Positions 1-8,665 of a stretch of DNA of 64,000 nucleotides are shown here, one piece after another. Below the pieces are notes generated by a model, which was given only the letters and a program-made list of their open reading frames with translations, was not told the DNA's origin and did no database searches. This DNA is from Polaromonas sp. JS666 (lineage in GTDB: Bacteria > Pseudomonadota > Gammaproteobacteria > Burkholderiales > Burkholderiaceae_C). A program made the translations under genes and the position numbers. The stretch's first letter is position 1. The number at the start of each line of letters is the position of its first letter. The stretch is from NCBI RefSeq assembly GCF_000013865.1, contig NC_007948.1:4216001-4280000 (forward strand), read 5' to 3'.

Positions 1-809
1 GCATTGAAGTAAGCGGCCAGATCTTCTTCGGGGATACGGCCACTGAAATGCACCCTGTTGCTTACACCCAGTGCTGCCGCCTGCTGCTCCAGCTGAGGCC
101 GCAATGGCCCGTCCCCCCCCAGGACAAGAAAGGCATCGGTGTGCTGCAGGGCCTCTATCAACACATCAAAACCTTTGTAATAAACATGGCGGCCCAGCGC
201 AAAGACCAGCCCCTTGCCCTGTGCCCGCGCGCGCAACTCATCGCGCAGCACGGCAGTTCGCGGGTTCAGCACCAGCGGTGCGTAGTCAAGCCCATAAGGA
301 ATGACATGACGGCGCTGCGCAGGGATGTCGTGCGGGATCTGGGTAGATGCATCAAAGTGGGCCTGCGTGGCTGCAACCAATGCGTCGGCCTGCCGTGTGA
401 TGTGCCGTAAAAAAGGTTCATACAACGCCAGCAGTTTTTTTTGGCGAATGATGTCGCTGTGCCAGGTGATCACCCGCTTGATGCTGGAAGGCAATGCCAG
501 AGAGGCTAAGTGCGAAAGCGGGTCGGGCAAATGCAGATGCAGCACATCAAATTTTTTCTCGCGATGCAGGGCCAGCGCCTTGAACACCAGCCCGGGGGCA
601 AGGGCCGTGCTGAATACCATGCCAAGCGACGGCACCTGGACCAGTCGATAGCCGTCTACGGTGACGTCGCTGCCCTGCAGGTTTTGCGCGGCCACGAGGT
701 TCACGACCTCAACGCCAAGAGTCGCCAACTCCTTGCTGAGCAAAGCCACATGGCGCTCAATACCGCCATGCTGGTCGTGCCAGAAGCGCCCAAACTGAAG
801 CACTCTCAT
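1..809 (-). CDS. Glycosyltransferase family 4 (GT-B fold), C-terminus beyond window
   Basis: Reading the minus strand from the ATG at 809 gives 269 residues without a stop, so the gene runs off the left edge. The start MRVLQFGRFWHDQHGGIERH carries the Gly-Gly-x-Glu-Arg-H element seen at the start of GT4 enzymes. A second-domain signature, FALGRHVYYKGFDVLIEAL near residues 205-225, is followed by LGGDGPLRPQLE, as in the nucleotide-sugar-binding half. The enzyme probably adds a sugar to a lipid-linked or LPS glycan in the cytoplasm. It lies 15 bp downstream of rfbC on the same strand, so it is probably the next gene of the dTDP-rhamnose operon and may be a rhamnosyltransferase. The acceptor and the donor cannot be told from sequence. 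Confidence 0.85.
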   Translation of the reverse strand, partial: MRVLQFGRFWHDQHGGIERHVALLSKELATLGVEVVNLVAAQNLQGSDVTVDGYRLVQVPSLGMVFSTALAPGLVFKALALHREKKFDVLHLHLPDPLSHLASLALPSSIKRVITWHSDIIRQKKLLALYEPFLRHITRQADALVAATQAHFDASTQIPHDIPAQRRHVIPYGLDYAPLVLNPRTAVLRDELRARAQGKGLVFALGRHVYYKGFDVLIEALQHTDAFLVLGGDGPLRPQLEQQAAALGVSNRVHFSGRIPEEDLAAYFN

Positions 810-824
810 TGAATTGAAAACATC

Positions 825-1379
825 TTATAAAAACAGTTCAGCGTCATGCATCGTTAGTCCCATCTGGTCTTTGCTTGAAAGAAGTGGGGGCGTGTTCAGG
901 GGCAGGGGCCATTGGATGCCAATGGCAGGGTCGTTCCAGGCAATGCAGCGCTCGAACTCGGGGGCGTAGTAGTCGGTGGTTTTATAAAGAAATTCAGCAG
1001 TGTCAGACATGACCACGAAACCATGCGCGAAGCCTTCAGGCACCCAAATCTGGCGTTTGTTGTCTGCGGAGAGGATTTCACCCACCCACTGCCCAAAGGT
1101 GGGCGATGATTTGCGGATGTCGACTGCCACGTCGAAGACTTCGCCTTGCACCACACGCACCAGCTTGCCTTGGGGTTGCTGGACTTGGTAATGCAAGCCG
1201 CGCAGGACTTTTCTCGCAGAGCGCGAATGATTGTCTTGCACAAAGCTGGCTTGCCTGCCAATGGCCGCCTCAAATTTTGCCTGATTAAAGCTCTCAAAAA
1301 AGAAGCCCCGCGCGTCTCCAAACACTTGGGGTTCAAGCAGGATCACATCAGGAATGGCGAGGGGTGTGGCTTTCATCAA
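825..1379 (-). CDS. rfbC: dTDP-4-dehydrorhamnose 3,5-epimerase
   Basis: 184 residues, the usual length for RmlC. It epimerises C3 and C5 of dTDP-4-keto-6-deoxyglucose, the third step of dTDP-L-rhamnose synthesis. Family signatures are present: [13 protein letters not shown] at 20-32, the catalytic-His segment LRGLHYQ (His63), the [16 protein letters not shown] strand, and [11 protein letters not shown] with the cupin-core histidine. The start overlaps the end of rfbA by 4 bp (ATGA), so the two are translationally coupled. The order rfbA-rfbC-glycosyltransferase on one strand supports a polysaccharide role. Nothing unusual is seen in the protein. Confidence 0.96.
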   Translation of the reverse strand: MMKATPLAIPDVILLEPQVFGDARGFFFESFNQAKFEAAIGRQASFVQDNHSRSARKVLRGLHYQVQQPQGKLVRVVQGEVFDVAVDIRKSSPTFGQWVGEILSADNKRQIWVPEGFAHGFVVMSDTAEFLYKTTDYYAPEFERCIAWNDPAIGIQWPLPLNTPPLLSSKDQMGLTMHDAELFL

Positions 1380-2293
1380 AATACTTTTTCTTTGAGGATG
1401 CGAAGCAGGTACTGCCCATAGCCGTTTTTGGCGAGGGGCTGTGCAAGCTTTTCCAGCTGGGAGGCATCAATCCAGTGCTGGCGATAAGCGATTTCTTCGG
1501 GGCAGGCTACCTTCAGGCCTTGGCGGTTTTCCAGGGTGGCAATGAACTGGCCGGCCTCCAGCAACGATTCGTGGGTACCGGTGTCAAGCCAGGCATAGCC
1601 CCGGCCCATGATTTCAACATCGAGTTGGCCGCGCTCAAGATACAAGCGGTTAAGGTCAGTTATTTCAAGCTCGCCGCGCAGGGATGGCTTCAGGCTTTTG
1701 GCCAAGTCAACCACCTGATTGTCGTAAAAATACAGGCCCGTTACGGCGTAGTTTGACTTGGGTTGTTTTGGCTTTTCTTCCAGCGACAGCACTTTGCCGC
1801 GCGCGTCGAACTCCGCCACGCCATAGCGCTCCGGGTTGTGCACATGGTAGGCGAAAACGCTGGCACCCTCAGTTCTGGCCATGGCGCTGCCCAGCAATTG
1901 GTGAAAGTCATGACCATAAAAAATATTGTCACCAAGCACCAGTGCACTGGGCGAGTTGCCAATGAACGGCTCACCGATGATGAAAGCCTGCGCCAGGCCG
2001 TCTGGGCTGGGCTGCACGGCATACTGCAGGTTCAGGCCCCACTGGCTGCCGTCGCCCAGCAGTTGCTGAAAACGCGGTGTGTCTTGCGGGGTGCTGATGA
2101 CGAGGATGTCGCGCATGCCCGCGAGCATGAGAGTGCTGAGCGGGTAGTAGATCATGGGCTTGTCGTACACCGGGAGCAGCTGTTTGCTGATGGCCAGCGT
2201 GGCCGGGTGCAGGCGGGTGCCTGAGCCGCCGGCGAGGATGATGCCCTTCCTGGCTAGTGGTGAGTGGCTAGTGGTGAGTGGGGAAGAGGTCAT
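1376..2293 (-). CDS. rfbA: Glucose-1-phosphate thymidylyltransferase
   Basis: 305 residues. RmlA makes dTDP-glucose from glucose-1-phosphate and dTTP, the first step of the dTDP-rhamnose pathway. The nucleotide-binding [11 protein letters not shown] signature starts at residue 22, with [22 protein letters not shown] and VLGDNIFYG (near 124) following. The first 15 residues ([15 protein letters not shown]) are not typical of RmlA, which normally begins a few residues before the GG motif. They are encoded by a 14-bp tandem duplication, and no other ATG is available closer to the motif. The gene lies downstream of a toxin-antitoxin insert that separates it from rfbD, so it may need its own promoter. 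It overlaps rfbC by 4 bp. Confidence 0.95.
   Translation of the reverse strand: MTSSPLTTSHSPLARKGIILAGGSGTRLHPATLAISKQLLPVYDKPMIYYPLSTLMLAGMRDILVISTPQDTPRFQQLLGDGSQWGLNLQYAVQPSPDGLAQAFIIGEPFIGNSPSALVLGDNIFYGHDFHQLLGSAMARTEGASVFAYHVHNPERYGVAEFDARGKVLSLEEKPKQPKSNYAVTGLYFYDNQVVDLAKSLKPSLRGELEITDLNRLYLERGQLDVEIMGRGYAWLDTGTHESLLEAGQFIATLENRQGLKVACPEEIAYRQHWIDASQLEKLAQPLAKNGYGQYLLRILKEKVF
2252..2279. repeat. 14-bp perfect tandem duplication in the rfbA 5' codons
   Basis: The unit GGCTAGTGGTGAGT (plus strand) occurs twice with no spacer. It lies just inside the rfbA reading frame and encodes its atypical N-terminal residues. The unit length is not a multiple of three. Confidence 0.9.
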
Positions 2294-2308
2294 GAGAGGC
2301 TTAGTTAT

Positions 2309-2431
2309 TTAAAGGCCGAGCTGCGTTTCGAGTTCTGCCAGTGAGCCACGCGCAATGCCGATGAAGTGCAGATATTCTTTTGCACCGTTTCTACCGGCTC
2401 CCTCGGCGATGTTGCGGGCGGAATATTCACT
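2309..2431 (-). pseudogene. Remnant of a four-helix-bundle (S23/IVS-type) protein gene
   Basis: This minus-strand stretch translates to about 40 residues, SEYSARNIAEGAGRNGAKEY followed by LHFIGIARGSLAELETQLGL and a stop. It matches the central signature of the four-helix-bundle family encoded by 23S rRNA intervening sequences and also found as stand-alone chromosomal genes (NIAEG.GR...KE.L.FL.IARGSLAELETQL). Full members are about 120 residues. Here the first helices are missing and the frame enters directly from the end of the toxin gene, overlapping its stop by 5 nt. There is no start codon after the preceding in-frame stop. I read it as debris left at a rearrangement junction. Confidence 0.65.
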
Positions 2432-2861
2432 TTTTATCCCATGGGTTGCTCAGCCGCAGCCCCGTGATACCTTGAAAATCCCTGGTGTTTCGGGTAACCA
2501 GAATCAGGTCGCCAGCAACGGAAATGGCGGCTATCTGGGCGTCTTCGGTTGAGACTGGCCTGCCTTCACGGGTCCGGGTCGCCACGATCTGGGCATAAGG
2601 CCCTGCGGCGGACGCGTCAAACCCGAAAATACGCTCTGCGAAGTCTTGCTCGAACATTTTTTGTGCAGCTTCATCCAGCGCTGTGCGGCGTTTGCCTGCC
2701 GGCAGAAGGGCAATGCCCGTCAAAATTTCCGCCTGACTGATGGCACTGGTCATCATGGAGGCCGTCTTGTTTTGATCAAACCAGTCAAGCACTTCAGGGT
2801 CGGGTGCCGCGCGCATGAGTTCTGACAACACATTGGTGTCGAGCAGAAAACGCACACTCAT
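2427..2861 (-). CDS. PIN-domain toxin, FitB/VapC type
   Basis: 144 residues with the PIN-domain pattern: Asp8 in FLLDTNVLSELMR, Glu near 45 in SQAEILTG, and an acidic C-terminal cluster (STEDAQIAAIS, LVTRNTRDF). PIN toxins are Mg2+-dependent ribonucleases that cut tRNA or mRNA when not held by their antitoxin. Length and the C-terminal NTRDFxGI.GL.L.NPW match the FitB subgroup. The start overlaps the antitoxin end by 4 bp. The module sits between rfbD and rfbA, genes that are normally contiguous, so it is probably an insertion. Confidence 0.9.
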   Translation of the reverse strand: MSVRFLLDTNVLSELMRAAPDPEVLDWFDQNKTASMMTSAISQAEILTGIALLPAGKRRTALDEAAQKMFEQDFAERIFGFDASAAGPYAQIVATRTREGRPVSTEDAQIAAISVAGDLILVTRNTRDFQGITGLRLSNPWDKK

Positions 2862-3106
2862 GACTGGCCAAGGGAAGACGTACGCGCCGGCCTTCTTGGG
2901 GGAATGGGTAGGTCGTCAGCCTCCAAACCCACAAAACGCCGGTTTACCCGTTCCGCAAAACTGATTGCACCGGATTGCTCCGGGGCTACGGCTTGCCGCA
3001 AAATTTGCCTGACCTCCTGCTCTACAGAACAGCCATGCCGAGCGGCACGCAGCCGCAGACCGGTTTTGACAGACTCGTCCAGATTACGCACAGTGATGCT
3101 ACTCAT
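2858..3106 (-). CDS. Ribbon-helix-helix antitoxin, FitA/VapB type
   Basis: 82 residues from the ATG at 3106, preceded by GGAGG five bases upstream; an upstream in-frame TTG is less likely. The N-terminus (MSSITVRNLDESVKTGLRLR) is the ribbon-helix-helix DNA-binding part of the FitA family, followed by the helix HGCSVEQEVRQILRQAV. The Pro/Arg-rich tail (DDLPIPPRRPARTS) would wrap the toxin. It neutralises the adjacent PIN toxin and should repress its own promoter, where palindromes are visible at 3121-3150. The gene overlaps the toxin start by ATGA. Confidence 0.88.
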   Translation of the reverse strand: MSSITVRNLDESVKTGLRLRAARHGCSVEQEVRQILRQAVAPEQSGAISFAERVNRRFVGLEADDLPIPPRRPARTSSLGQS

Positions 3107-3120
3107 GCTGACCTCCAGCA

Positions 3121-3150
3121 ATTGATATCAATGAAGTCATTGTAATCAAT
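3121..3150. promoter_or_regulatory. Candidate autoregulatory operator of the toxin-antitoxin pair
   Basis: A perfect 12-bp palindrome ATTGATATCAAT (3121-3132) is followed by a related near-palindrome ATTGTAATCAAT (3139-3150), 18 bp centre to centre. They lie 15-45 bp upstream of the antitoxin start, where ribbon-helix-helix dimers usually bind as pairs. The binding assignment is inferred. Confidence 0.55.
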
Positions 3151-3185
3151 GCAATCAACTCGCGCAAGCAGCCCTATACGCGGAG

Positions 3186-4112
3186 TTATAGGGCATGCAA
3201 CTCCCTACTCCCCAGCACCTCCTCCAACATGCGGTCCACACCCTGCTGCCACGGCGGCAGAGTCAGGCCAAAGGTGGTTTGCAGCCTGGTGGTGTCCAGC
3301 CGGGAGTTGTGGGGCCGTTTGGCGGGTGTTGGAAACGCACTGGTGGGAACGGGGTCTACCGCTTTGGCTATTATTTTTATAGCGACACGCCCTTGTTCCT
3401 GGCTCCGTTCTGCCTGGGCGAGGACGTATTTCGCATAACCATGCCAGCTGGTTTCGCCACTGGCCACCAGATGGTAAAGGCCGGCATCAGCGGGGCGCTG
3501 GAGTACCTGGCGGATGGCGTGGGCGCTCACATCGGCCAGCAACTCGGCGCCGGTGGGTGCGCCAAACTGGTCGTCAATCACGATGAGGCGCTCCCGCTCC
3601 TGCGCCAGGCGCAGCATGGTCTTGGCGAAATTGCCACCGCGCGCGGCATAGACCCAGCTGGTGCGAAAGATCAGGTGGCGCGGGCTGGCCGCCTGGATGA
3701 GCTGCTCGCCCTCAAGCTTGGACTGGCCGTAAACGCTGAGCGGCGCCGGGGTGTCGGCCTCTGTCCATGGGCGGGTGCCGCTGCCGTCAAATACGTAGTC
3801 GGTACTGTAGTGAACCAGCAGGGAACCGAGTCTGGCCGCCTCCTGCGCCAGCACGCTGGGGGCCAGCGCATTGAGTGTGCGCGCAAGTGCTGGCTCACTT
3901 TCAGCCTTGTCTACGGCGGTGTGGGCGGCGGCATTGACGATGACGTCGGGCCGGAGTTGTTGCACCGTGGCAGCCAGGCCCTGCAGATTGCCGAGGTCGC
4001 CGCACAGGTCTGTGCTGTGACGGTCGAGCGCCGTGAGTTCACCCAAAGGAGCCAGGCTGCGCTGTAGTTCCCAGCCGACCTGGCCGTTTTTGCCGAAAAG
4101 CAGGATTTTCAA
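3186..4112 (-). CDS. rfbD: dTDP-4-dehydrorhamnose reductase
   Basis: 308 residues if translation starts at the TTG at 4112, which overlaps the rfbB stop as TTGA; this start gives [16 protein letters not shown], the expected N-terminus with the NAD(P)H-binding GxxGxxG (residues 7-13). The short-chain dehydrogenase features are [10 protein letters not shown] (about 101-110) and YGQSKLEGE with Tyr128/Lys132. The enzyme reduces the 4-keto group to yield dTDP-L-rhamnose. Near the C-terminus, a short hairpin repeat (3367-3383) lies inside the coding sequence and encodes AIKIIAKA just before the conserved [18 protein letters not shown] segment. It is coupled to rfbB. Confidence 0.94.
   Translation of the reverse strand: MKILLFGKNGQVGWELQRSLAPLGELTALDRHSTDLCGDLGNLQGLAATVQQLRPDVIVNAAAHTAVDKAESEPALARTLNALAPSVLAQEAARLGSLLVHYSTDYVFDGSGTRPWTEADTPAPLSVYGQSKLEGEQLIQAASPRHLIFRTSWVYAARGGNFAKTMLRLAQERERLIVIDDQFGAPTGAELLADVSAHAIRQVLQRPADAGLYHLVASGETSWHGYAKYVLAQAERSQEQGRVAIKIIAKAVDPVPTSAFPTPAKRPHNSRLDTTRLQTTFGLTLPPWQQGVDRMLEEVLGSRELHAL
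3367..3383. repeat. Short GCTAT/ATAGC hairpin, in coding sequence
   Basis: GCTATTATTTTTATAGC, a small AT-rich stem-loop within rfbD. Similar hairpins occur at 10964-10980 and 44093-44108. Confidence 0.6.
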
Positions 4113-5191
4113 GCTGCAGCCTTTTGGGTTTGTCCGTACTCGTACTGTTTGGCCGTCCACTCGCGGTAGGCCCCGCTTTGCACATGGGCCACCCAGTCGG
4201 GGTTGGCCAGGTACCACTGCACGGTTTTACGGATACCGGTCTCAAAGGTTTCAGCCGGTTTCCAGCCCAATTCGCGCTGGATTTTGCTGGCGTCTATGGC
4301 GTAGCGGCGGTCGTGGCCGGGGCGGTCTTTGACGTAGCTGATTTGCTCGCGGTAGTTTTTGCCGTCGGCGCGGGGACGCAATTCGTCAAGCAGCGTGCAC
4401 ACGATGTTGACGATCTCGATGTTGGGCTTTTCGTTCCAGCCGCCCACGTTGTAGACCTCGCCGGTTTTGCCGGCTTCCAGCACACGGCGAATGGCGCTGC
4501 AATGGTCTTTCACGTAGAGCCAGTCGCGCACCTGCATGCCGTCGCCGTACACCGGCAGGGGCTTGCCGGCCAGGGCGTTGACGATCATCAGGGGGATGAG
4601 CTTCTCGGGGAAATGGTAGGGGCCGTAGTTGTTGCTGCAGTTGGTGGTGAGCACCGGCAGGCCGTAGGTGTGGTGGTAGGCGCGCACCAGGTGGTCGCTG
4701 GCGGCCTTGCTGGCCGAGTACGGGCTGTTGGGCTCGTAGCGGTGCGTTTCCGTGAAGGCGGCGTCGGCCGGCGCGAGCGAGCCATAGACCTCGTCTGTTG
4801 AGACATGCAAAAAGCGGAACTCCGCCTTGGCATCGCCTTGCAAGCCGCCCCAATACGCCCTGACGGCCTCCAGCAGGCGGAACGTGCCGACGATATTGGT
4901 CTGAATGAAGTCTTCCGGGCCGTGAATGGAACGGTCTACATGTGACTCGGCCGCAAAGTTGAGGATGGCTCTGGGCTGGTGGGTGGCCAGCAGGCGGCCG
5001 ACCAACGCGGAATCGCCGATGTCGCCCTTGACAAAGACATGGCGCGGGTCAGCCTGCAGGGAGGAGAGGTTTTCAAGGTTGCCCGCGTAGGTCAAATTGT
5101 CGATATTGACCACAGGCTCATCGGTTTGCGCAAGCCAGTCAAGAACAAAGTTGGCACCAATAAAGCCGGCGCCTCCGGTAACGAAAATCAT
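4109..5191 (-). CDS. rfbB: dTDP-glucose 4,6-dehydratase
   Basis: 360 residues, the usual length. It converts dTDP-glucose to dTDP-4-keto-6-deoxyglucose with tightly bound NAD+. The Rossmann motif TGGAGFIG is at 5-12, the catalytic Thr-Asp-Glu in STDEVYG at 131-137, and the YxxxK pair in [11 protein letters not shown] (Tyr158, Lys162). [15 protein letters not shown] and DHCSAI are also family hallmarks. It is the first gene of the minus-strand dTDP-rhamnose operon and overlaps rfbD by 4 bp. A roughly 200-bp non-coding gap upstream probably contains the operon promoter. Confidence 0.97.
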   Translation of the reverse strand: MIFVTGGAGFIGANFVLDWLAQTDEPVVNIDNLTYAGNLENLSSLQADPRHVFVKGDIGDSALVGRLLATHQPRAILNFAAESHVDRSIHGPEDFIQTNIVGTFRLLEAVRAYWGGLQGDAKAEFRFLHVSTDEVYGSLAPADAAFTETHRYEPNSPYSASKAASDHLVRAYHHTYGLPVLTTNCSNNYGPYHFPEKLIPLMIVNALAGKPLPVYGDGMQVRDWLYVKDHCSAIRRVLEAGKTGEVYNVGGWNEKPNIEIVNIVCTLLDELRPRADGKNYREQISYVKDRPGHDRRYAIDASKIQRELGWKPAETFETGIRKTVQWYLANPDWVAHVQSGAYREWTAKQYEYGQTQKAAA

Positions 5192-5390
5192 GCAAGCCTT
5201 TGATGGAGGTCACTGTTAAGGACGCAGCAGGGCAGTCACCCTTGACCCGGCAATTATCCCACCGCAGCGTCCAGCCTCGTTTGTACATAGAGCCGTACAA
5301 CTGATCGCCCCTTGCTGGTAATTCCCACTTTGCTGGCGAACCCTTACGGCCAAACTGCGGTGTTTTCGCCCCAAACGGCCGGCCTCTGTT

Positions 5391-7406
5391 TTAGAAATGA
5401 ATCCCCTGCATCATCTGCTGCATGGCCACCGCCTCGGCCGACAGCTGCGGCCTGGCGCTCTTTTCACCCTTCCCGCCCTTCTCACCTTTGGCGGCCGATG
5501 AGTCAGGAAACATGCGGAAGCTGGTGTTCATGGCAATCTGGGCGATGCGCGGCACCAGGGCATGCAGCACCTGGCCGGCAATGCCCAGGCGGGTGGCAAT
5601 GCGCACCGGCTTGAAGATGCAGGCCTGTGCAATCATGTCGGCGGCCTCTTCGGGCGAAAGGGTGGGTACGTTGTTGTAGAGGTTGGTGGGCGCAATCATG
5701 GGCGTGCGCACCAGCGGCATGCTGATGGTGGTAAAGCCGATGCCGAGGTCGGCATACTCGCTGGAGGCACAGCGCGTCCAGGCGTCCAGCGCGGCCTTGG
5801 AGGCCACGTAGGCCGAAAAGCGTGGCGCATTGGTCAGCACGCCGATGGAGCTGATGTTGACCACGTGGCCCTTGCGCCTGGCCGCCATGCCGGGCAGCAG
5901 GCCCATGGTCACGCGCAGGCAGCCAAAGTAATTGAGCTGCATGGTGCGCTCGAAATCATGGAAACGGTCGTAACTGGCCTCAATGGCGCGGCGAATCGAG
6001 CGTCCGGCGTTGTTGATCAGGAAGTCGACGCCGCCGTGGTTGGCGATCAGTTCCTTGAGGAAGCGGTCGCAGTCTGCCATGTCGGCGATATCGGCCGGGT
6101 AAGCAACAAAGTTGTAGCCTTTGGCTTTCGCCTCTTTGCAGGCCTCGTCGAGCTTGTCCTGGTCGCGGCCGCAGATGACGGTGATGGCGCCGGCCTCGGC
6201 AAATTTGTGCGCTGCCGCCAGGCCAATGCCTGAAGAGCCGCCGGTAATCAGCACCACCTTGCCGCCGACCGTGCCCTTGAGCGTGCGGTCAATGTGCAGG
6301 TCGGGGTCGAGGTGGCGCTCCCAGTAATCCCACAGGCGCCATGCGTAGTCCTTGAGGTTGGGGCATTCAATGCCGGATCCCTTGAGCGCAGTGGCCGCGC
6401 CCCGGCAATCAAACCGGGTGGGGTAGTTCACGAAGGTCAGCATGTCCTCTGGCAGGCCGAGGTCGGCCATGACGGCGGCGCGCACGCGGCGCACCGGCGC
6501 AAGCGCCATCAGGCTTTTCTTGACGCCGCGCGGAATGAAGCCCAGCAGGGCCGCATTGACAAACAGGTTCATCTTCGGTGCGTGGGCCGCCCGGCTGAAG
6601 ATGTCGAGCACATCGCCGACGCGGTAACCCACCGGGTCCACCAGATGGAAGCATTTTTTGGCAATGTCGCCCCTGTCTTTGGGGAGGTGGCTGATGTGGT
6701 CCAGCGCATCGACCACGAAGTCGACCGGAACAATGTTGATGCGCCCGCCTTCCAGCCCCACGGCCGGCATCCAGGGCGGCAGCAGTTGCCGCATGCGCTG
6801 GATCAGCTTGAAGAAGTAGTAAGGGCCGTCAATCTTGTCCATTTCGCCGGTGGTGCTGTCGCCCACCACCATGGCCGGCCGAAACACCGTCCACGGCACC
6901 TTGCACTCGGCGCGCACGATTTTTTCGCTCTCGTGCTTGGTCATGAAATACGGGTGTTCGTAGTTCTCAGCCTCCTCGAACATGTCTTCGCGGAACACGC
7001 CTTCATACAGGCCTGCCGCGGCGATGGAGCTCACGTGATGAAAGTGGCCTGCATCAATCGCCTTGGCAAACTCGACGGTGTTGCGTGTGCCGTCAATGTT
7101 GACGGCGATCTGGCTTTCCTCGTCGGCGCCCAGGTCGTACACCGCTGCCAGGTGATAAAAATGGCTCACCTGCCCCTTGAGTTTTTTGATGTCCTCGCTG
7201 CTGACACCGAGCTTTTTGCGGGTCAGGTCACCATGCACGGCAACCGCCCTGCCGGCACTCACGCCCCAGTACGCCCTGAGCGCCGCCAATTTGCCGGCGC
7301 TTTCCTGGCGGATCAGGAAATGAACGGTGCTGCCTTTTCGCTCCAGGAGTTTTTTAACCAGCCGTTTACCAATGAAGCCGGTGGCTCCCGTGACGAAATA
7401 ATGCAT
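5391..7406 (-). CDS. Two-domain fatty acyl-CoA/aldehyde reductase (Marinobacter FACoAR type)
   Basis: 671 residues with two fused reductase domains. The N-terminal extended SDR starts MHYFVTGATGFIGKRL and has HHVSSIAAAG and the YxxxK-like YFMTKHESEK (about 155). The C-terminal classical SDR has GGSSGIG (about 388), NNAGRSIRR, SSIGVLTNAPRFSAYVASKA. From memory, the whole layout closely tracks the Marinobacter aquaeolei reductase that takes fatty acyl-CoA to fatty alcohol, including GEMDKIDGPYYFFK and the MFPDS...GI.F ending. That reaction supplies alcohol for wax esters. A WS/DGAT acyltransferase lies at 26535. The start has AAGGA upstream. A phasin-like gene is divergent to it. Many genomes annotate this family only as 'SDR oxidoreductase'. 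Confidence 0.88.
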   Translation of the reverse strand: MHYFVTGATGFIGKRLVKKLLERKGSTVHFLIRQESAGKLAALRAYWGVSAGRAVAVHGDLTRKKLGVSSEDIKKLKGQVSHFYHLAAVYDLGADEESQIAVNIDGTRNTVEFAKAIDAGHFHHVSSIAAAGLYEGVFREDMFEEAENYEHPYFMTKHESEKIVRAECKVPWTVFRPAMVVGDSTTGEMDKIDGPYYFFKLIQRMRQLLPPWMPAVGLEGGRINIVPVDFVVDALDHISHLPKDRGDIAKKCFHLVDPVGYRVGDVLDIFSRAAHAPKMNLFVNAALLGFIPRGVKKSLMALAPVRRVRAAVMADLGLPEDMLTFVNYPTRFDCRGAATALKGSGIECPNLKDYAWRLWDYWERHLDPDLHIDRTLKGTVGGKVVLITGGSSGIGLAAAHKFAEAGAITVICGRDQDKLDEACKEAKAKGYNFVAYPADIADMADCDRFLKELIANHGGVDFLINNAGRSIRRAIEASYDRFHDFERTMQLNYFGCLRVTMGLLPGMAARRKGHVVNISSIGVLTNAPRFSAYVASKAALDAWTRCASSEYADLGIGFTTISMPLVRTPMIAPTNLYNNVPTLSPEEAADMIAQACIFKPVRIATRLGIAGQVLHALVPRIAQIAMNTSFRMFPDSSAAKGEKGGKGEKSARPQLSAEAVAMQQMMQGIHF

Positions 7407-7676
7407 TGAGGTTGTCCTTGTGTCCTGTGCTGACGTGCCCTGAAGCGGCGGCCAGAAAGTCGATTCTTGCCCAAACCGCGGTAGTCGCCATTCAGCAGAA
7501 ACCCGCGTCCCGCCGCGTCAGGCCGTGCTTTCCAGGGCGAAGGGGCTTCAGCTTTTTTATTTGGCTTTCTAGAACCCGGCATCTAAACTCTGGCGCCTGA
7601 AGGCCTTATATTTTGCAGTGTGCGCAGTACACCCACCGCGCAGCACCTCATATCCACCATCAGCATGGAGACAATC

Positions 7677-8183
7677 ATGGTCAAGAAACTGCAAAAAATG
7701 AGTGCCGACAAAAAAGCGGCTCCGCCATTGGCCAGCGCCGTCAAAGAGTCCGCCCAGCAAATCTGGCTGGCCGGGCTGGGGGCTTTCTCCAAGGCGCAGG
7801 AAGAAGGCGGCAAGGTGTTTGAGACCCTGGTCAAGGAAGGCCTGACGATCCAGCGCAAGACGCAAGCGGCTGCTGAAGAAAAAATTACCGAAGCCACCAG
7901 CAAAATGGCCAACATGGCCACCGACATCCAGTCCAAGGCCGGCCATCAGTGGGACAAGCTGGAGAATATTTTTGAAGAACGCGTGGCCAAAGCCCTGAAC
8001 AAACTCGGCGTGCCCTCTGCCAAAGACGTGGACGCCCTGGCAGCGCGCATTGACGAACTCAACAAGAGCATGCAAAAAATGAACGGCAAGGCACCTGCCG
8101 CCAGGAAAGCCGCAAAACCGGCTGCCAAAAAAGCAGCCAGGCCGGCAGCCGCCAAGCGCCCCGCCGCACGCAAGTCCGCTTAA
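7677..8183 (+). CDS. Phasin-like PHA granule-associated protein with basic tail
   Basis: 168 residues from the ATG at 7677, which has GGAGA seven bases upstream. Residues about 17-130 resemble the PhaF/PhaI granule-associated family (AVKESAQQIWLAGLGAFSKA, then a long amphipathic coiled region ending RIDELNKSMQKM). The C-terminus (about 138-168) is a Lys/Ala/Pro-rich, histone-H1-like tail of AAKPAAKKAA type. Such proteins coat polyhydroxyalkanoate granules and can tether them to DNA through the tail. A rho-independent terminator follows. The gene is divergent from the acyl-CoA reductase. Confidence 0.85.
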   Translation: MVKKLQKMSADKKAAPPLASAVKESAQQIWLAGLGAFSKAQEEGGKVFETLVKEGLTIQRKTQAAAEEKITEATSKMANMATDIQSKAGHQWDKLENIFEERVAKALNKLGVPSAKDVDALAARIDELNKSMQKMNGKAPAARKAAKPAAKKAARPAAAKRPAARKSA

Positions 8184-8206
8184 GGACCCGATGCTGTCGG
8201 CGCTGT

Positions 8207-8236
8207 AAAAAAAAGGGACACCAGTCCTTTTTTTTT
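8207..8236. terminator. Terminator after the phasin-like gene
   Basis: A run of eight A, GGGAC, a short loop, GTCC, then nine T: an A/T-flanked hairpin 24 bp after the stop codon, able to act in both directions. Confidence 0.85.
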
Positions 8237-8344
8237 ACGCCTGTTCGTGTGCCCGCTCGCGTTTTGGCGGATCCGGTCCAATAACGGTACGGCCACTCTC
8301 CGGCAGACCTTGATGGCTGCTGGACTTCCCTAGTTCCGCGCCAG

Positions 8345-8640
8345 GGGGCGCTGGGTTAGAGTCAATGCTGTTCAGTCAAGTTATTCACCCTGAATCGGAA
8401 TGAGCAAAACCTTGACTTGTCATTGCAGGCCTGGCCCGCAATCCATGGATCCCGGATCAGGTCCGGGATGACAGACCAGGGCAAGGGCTTAACTGAACCG
8501 TATTGGGGTTAGAGTCAATACACGTCACTTAACCGTTCGCCCTGAGCTTGTCGAAGGGTCGTCACATTGCAAACAGGCTTCGACAAGCTCAGCCCGAACG
8601 GGGTGGTAGCGCTTAAATGACCAGCATTGGGGTTAGAGTA
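8345..8640. repeat. Repeat-rich intergenic region
   Basis: The 482-bp gap between the phasin-like and tetR genes has no credible gene. GTTAGAGTmnA occurs three times (near 8354, 8508, 8630), twice preceded by ATTGGG. The phrase AACTGAACCGTATTGGG (8491-8507) recurs almost exactly at 26052-26066. GATCCCGGATCAGGTCCGGG near 8446-8467 is a further small dyad. The tetR promoter probably lies in the last 60 bp. Confidence 0.7.
8532..8601. repeat. REP-like inverted repeat
   Basis: Arms of about 24 bp, CCGTTCGCCCTGAGCTTGTC (8532-) and the near-perfect complement ending in GCTCAGCCCGAACGG (to 8601), flank a 22-bp loop. This CTTCGACAAGCTCA-type dyad is a widespread dispersed repeat in proteobacterial genomes. 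Confidence 0.85.
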
Positions 8641-8665
8641 CAGAACAATACGAGGTAGACAATTT

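Noticed and set aside
8207-8236. Small RNA ending at this terminator
   Set aside because: The hairpin is explained by the phasin-like gene just upstream; no independent promoter is visible.
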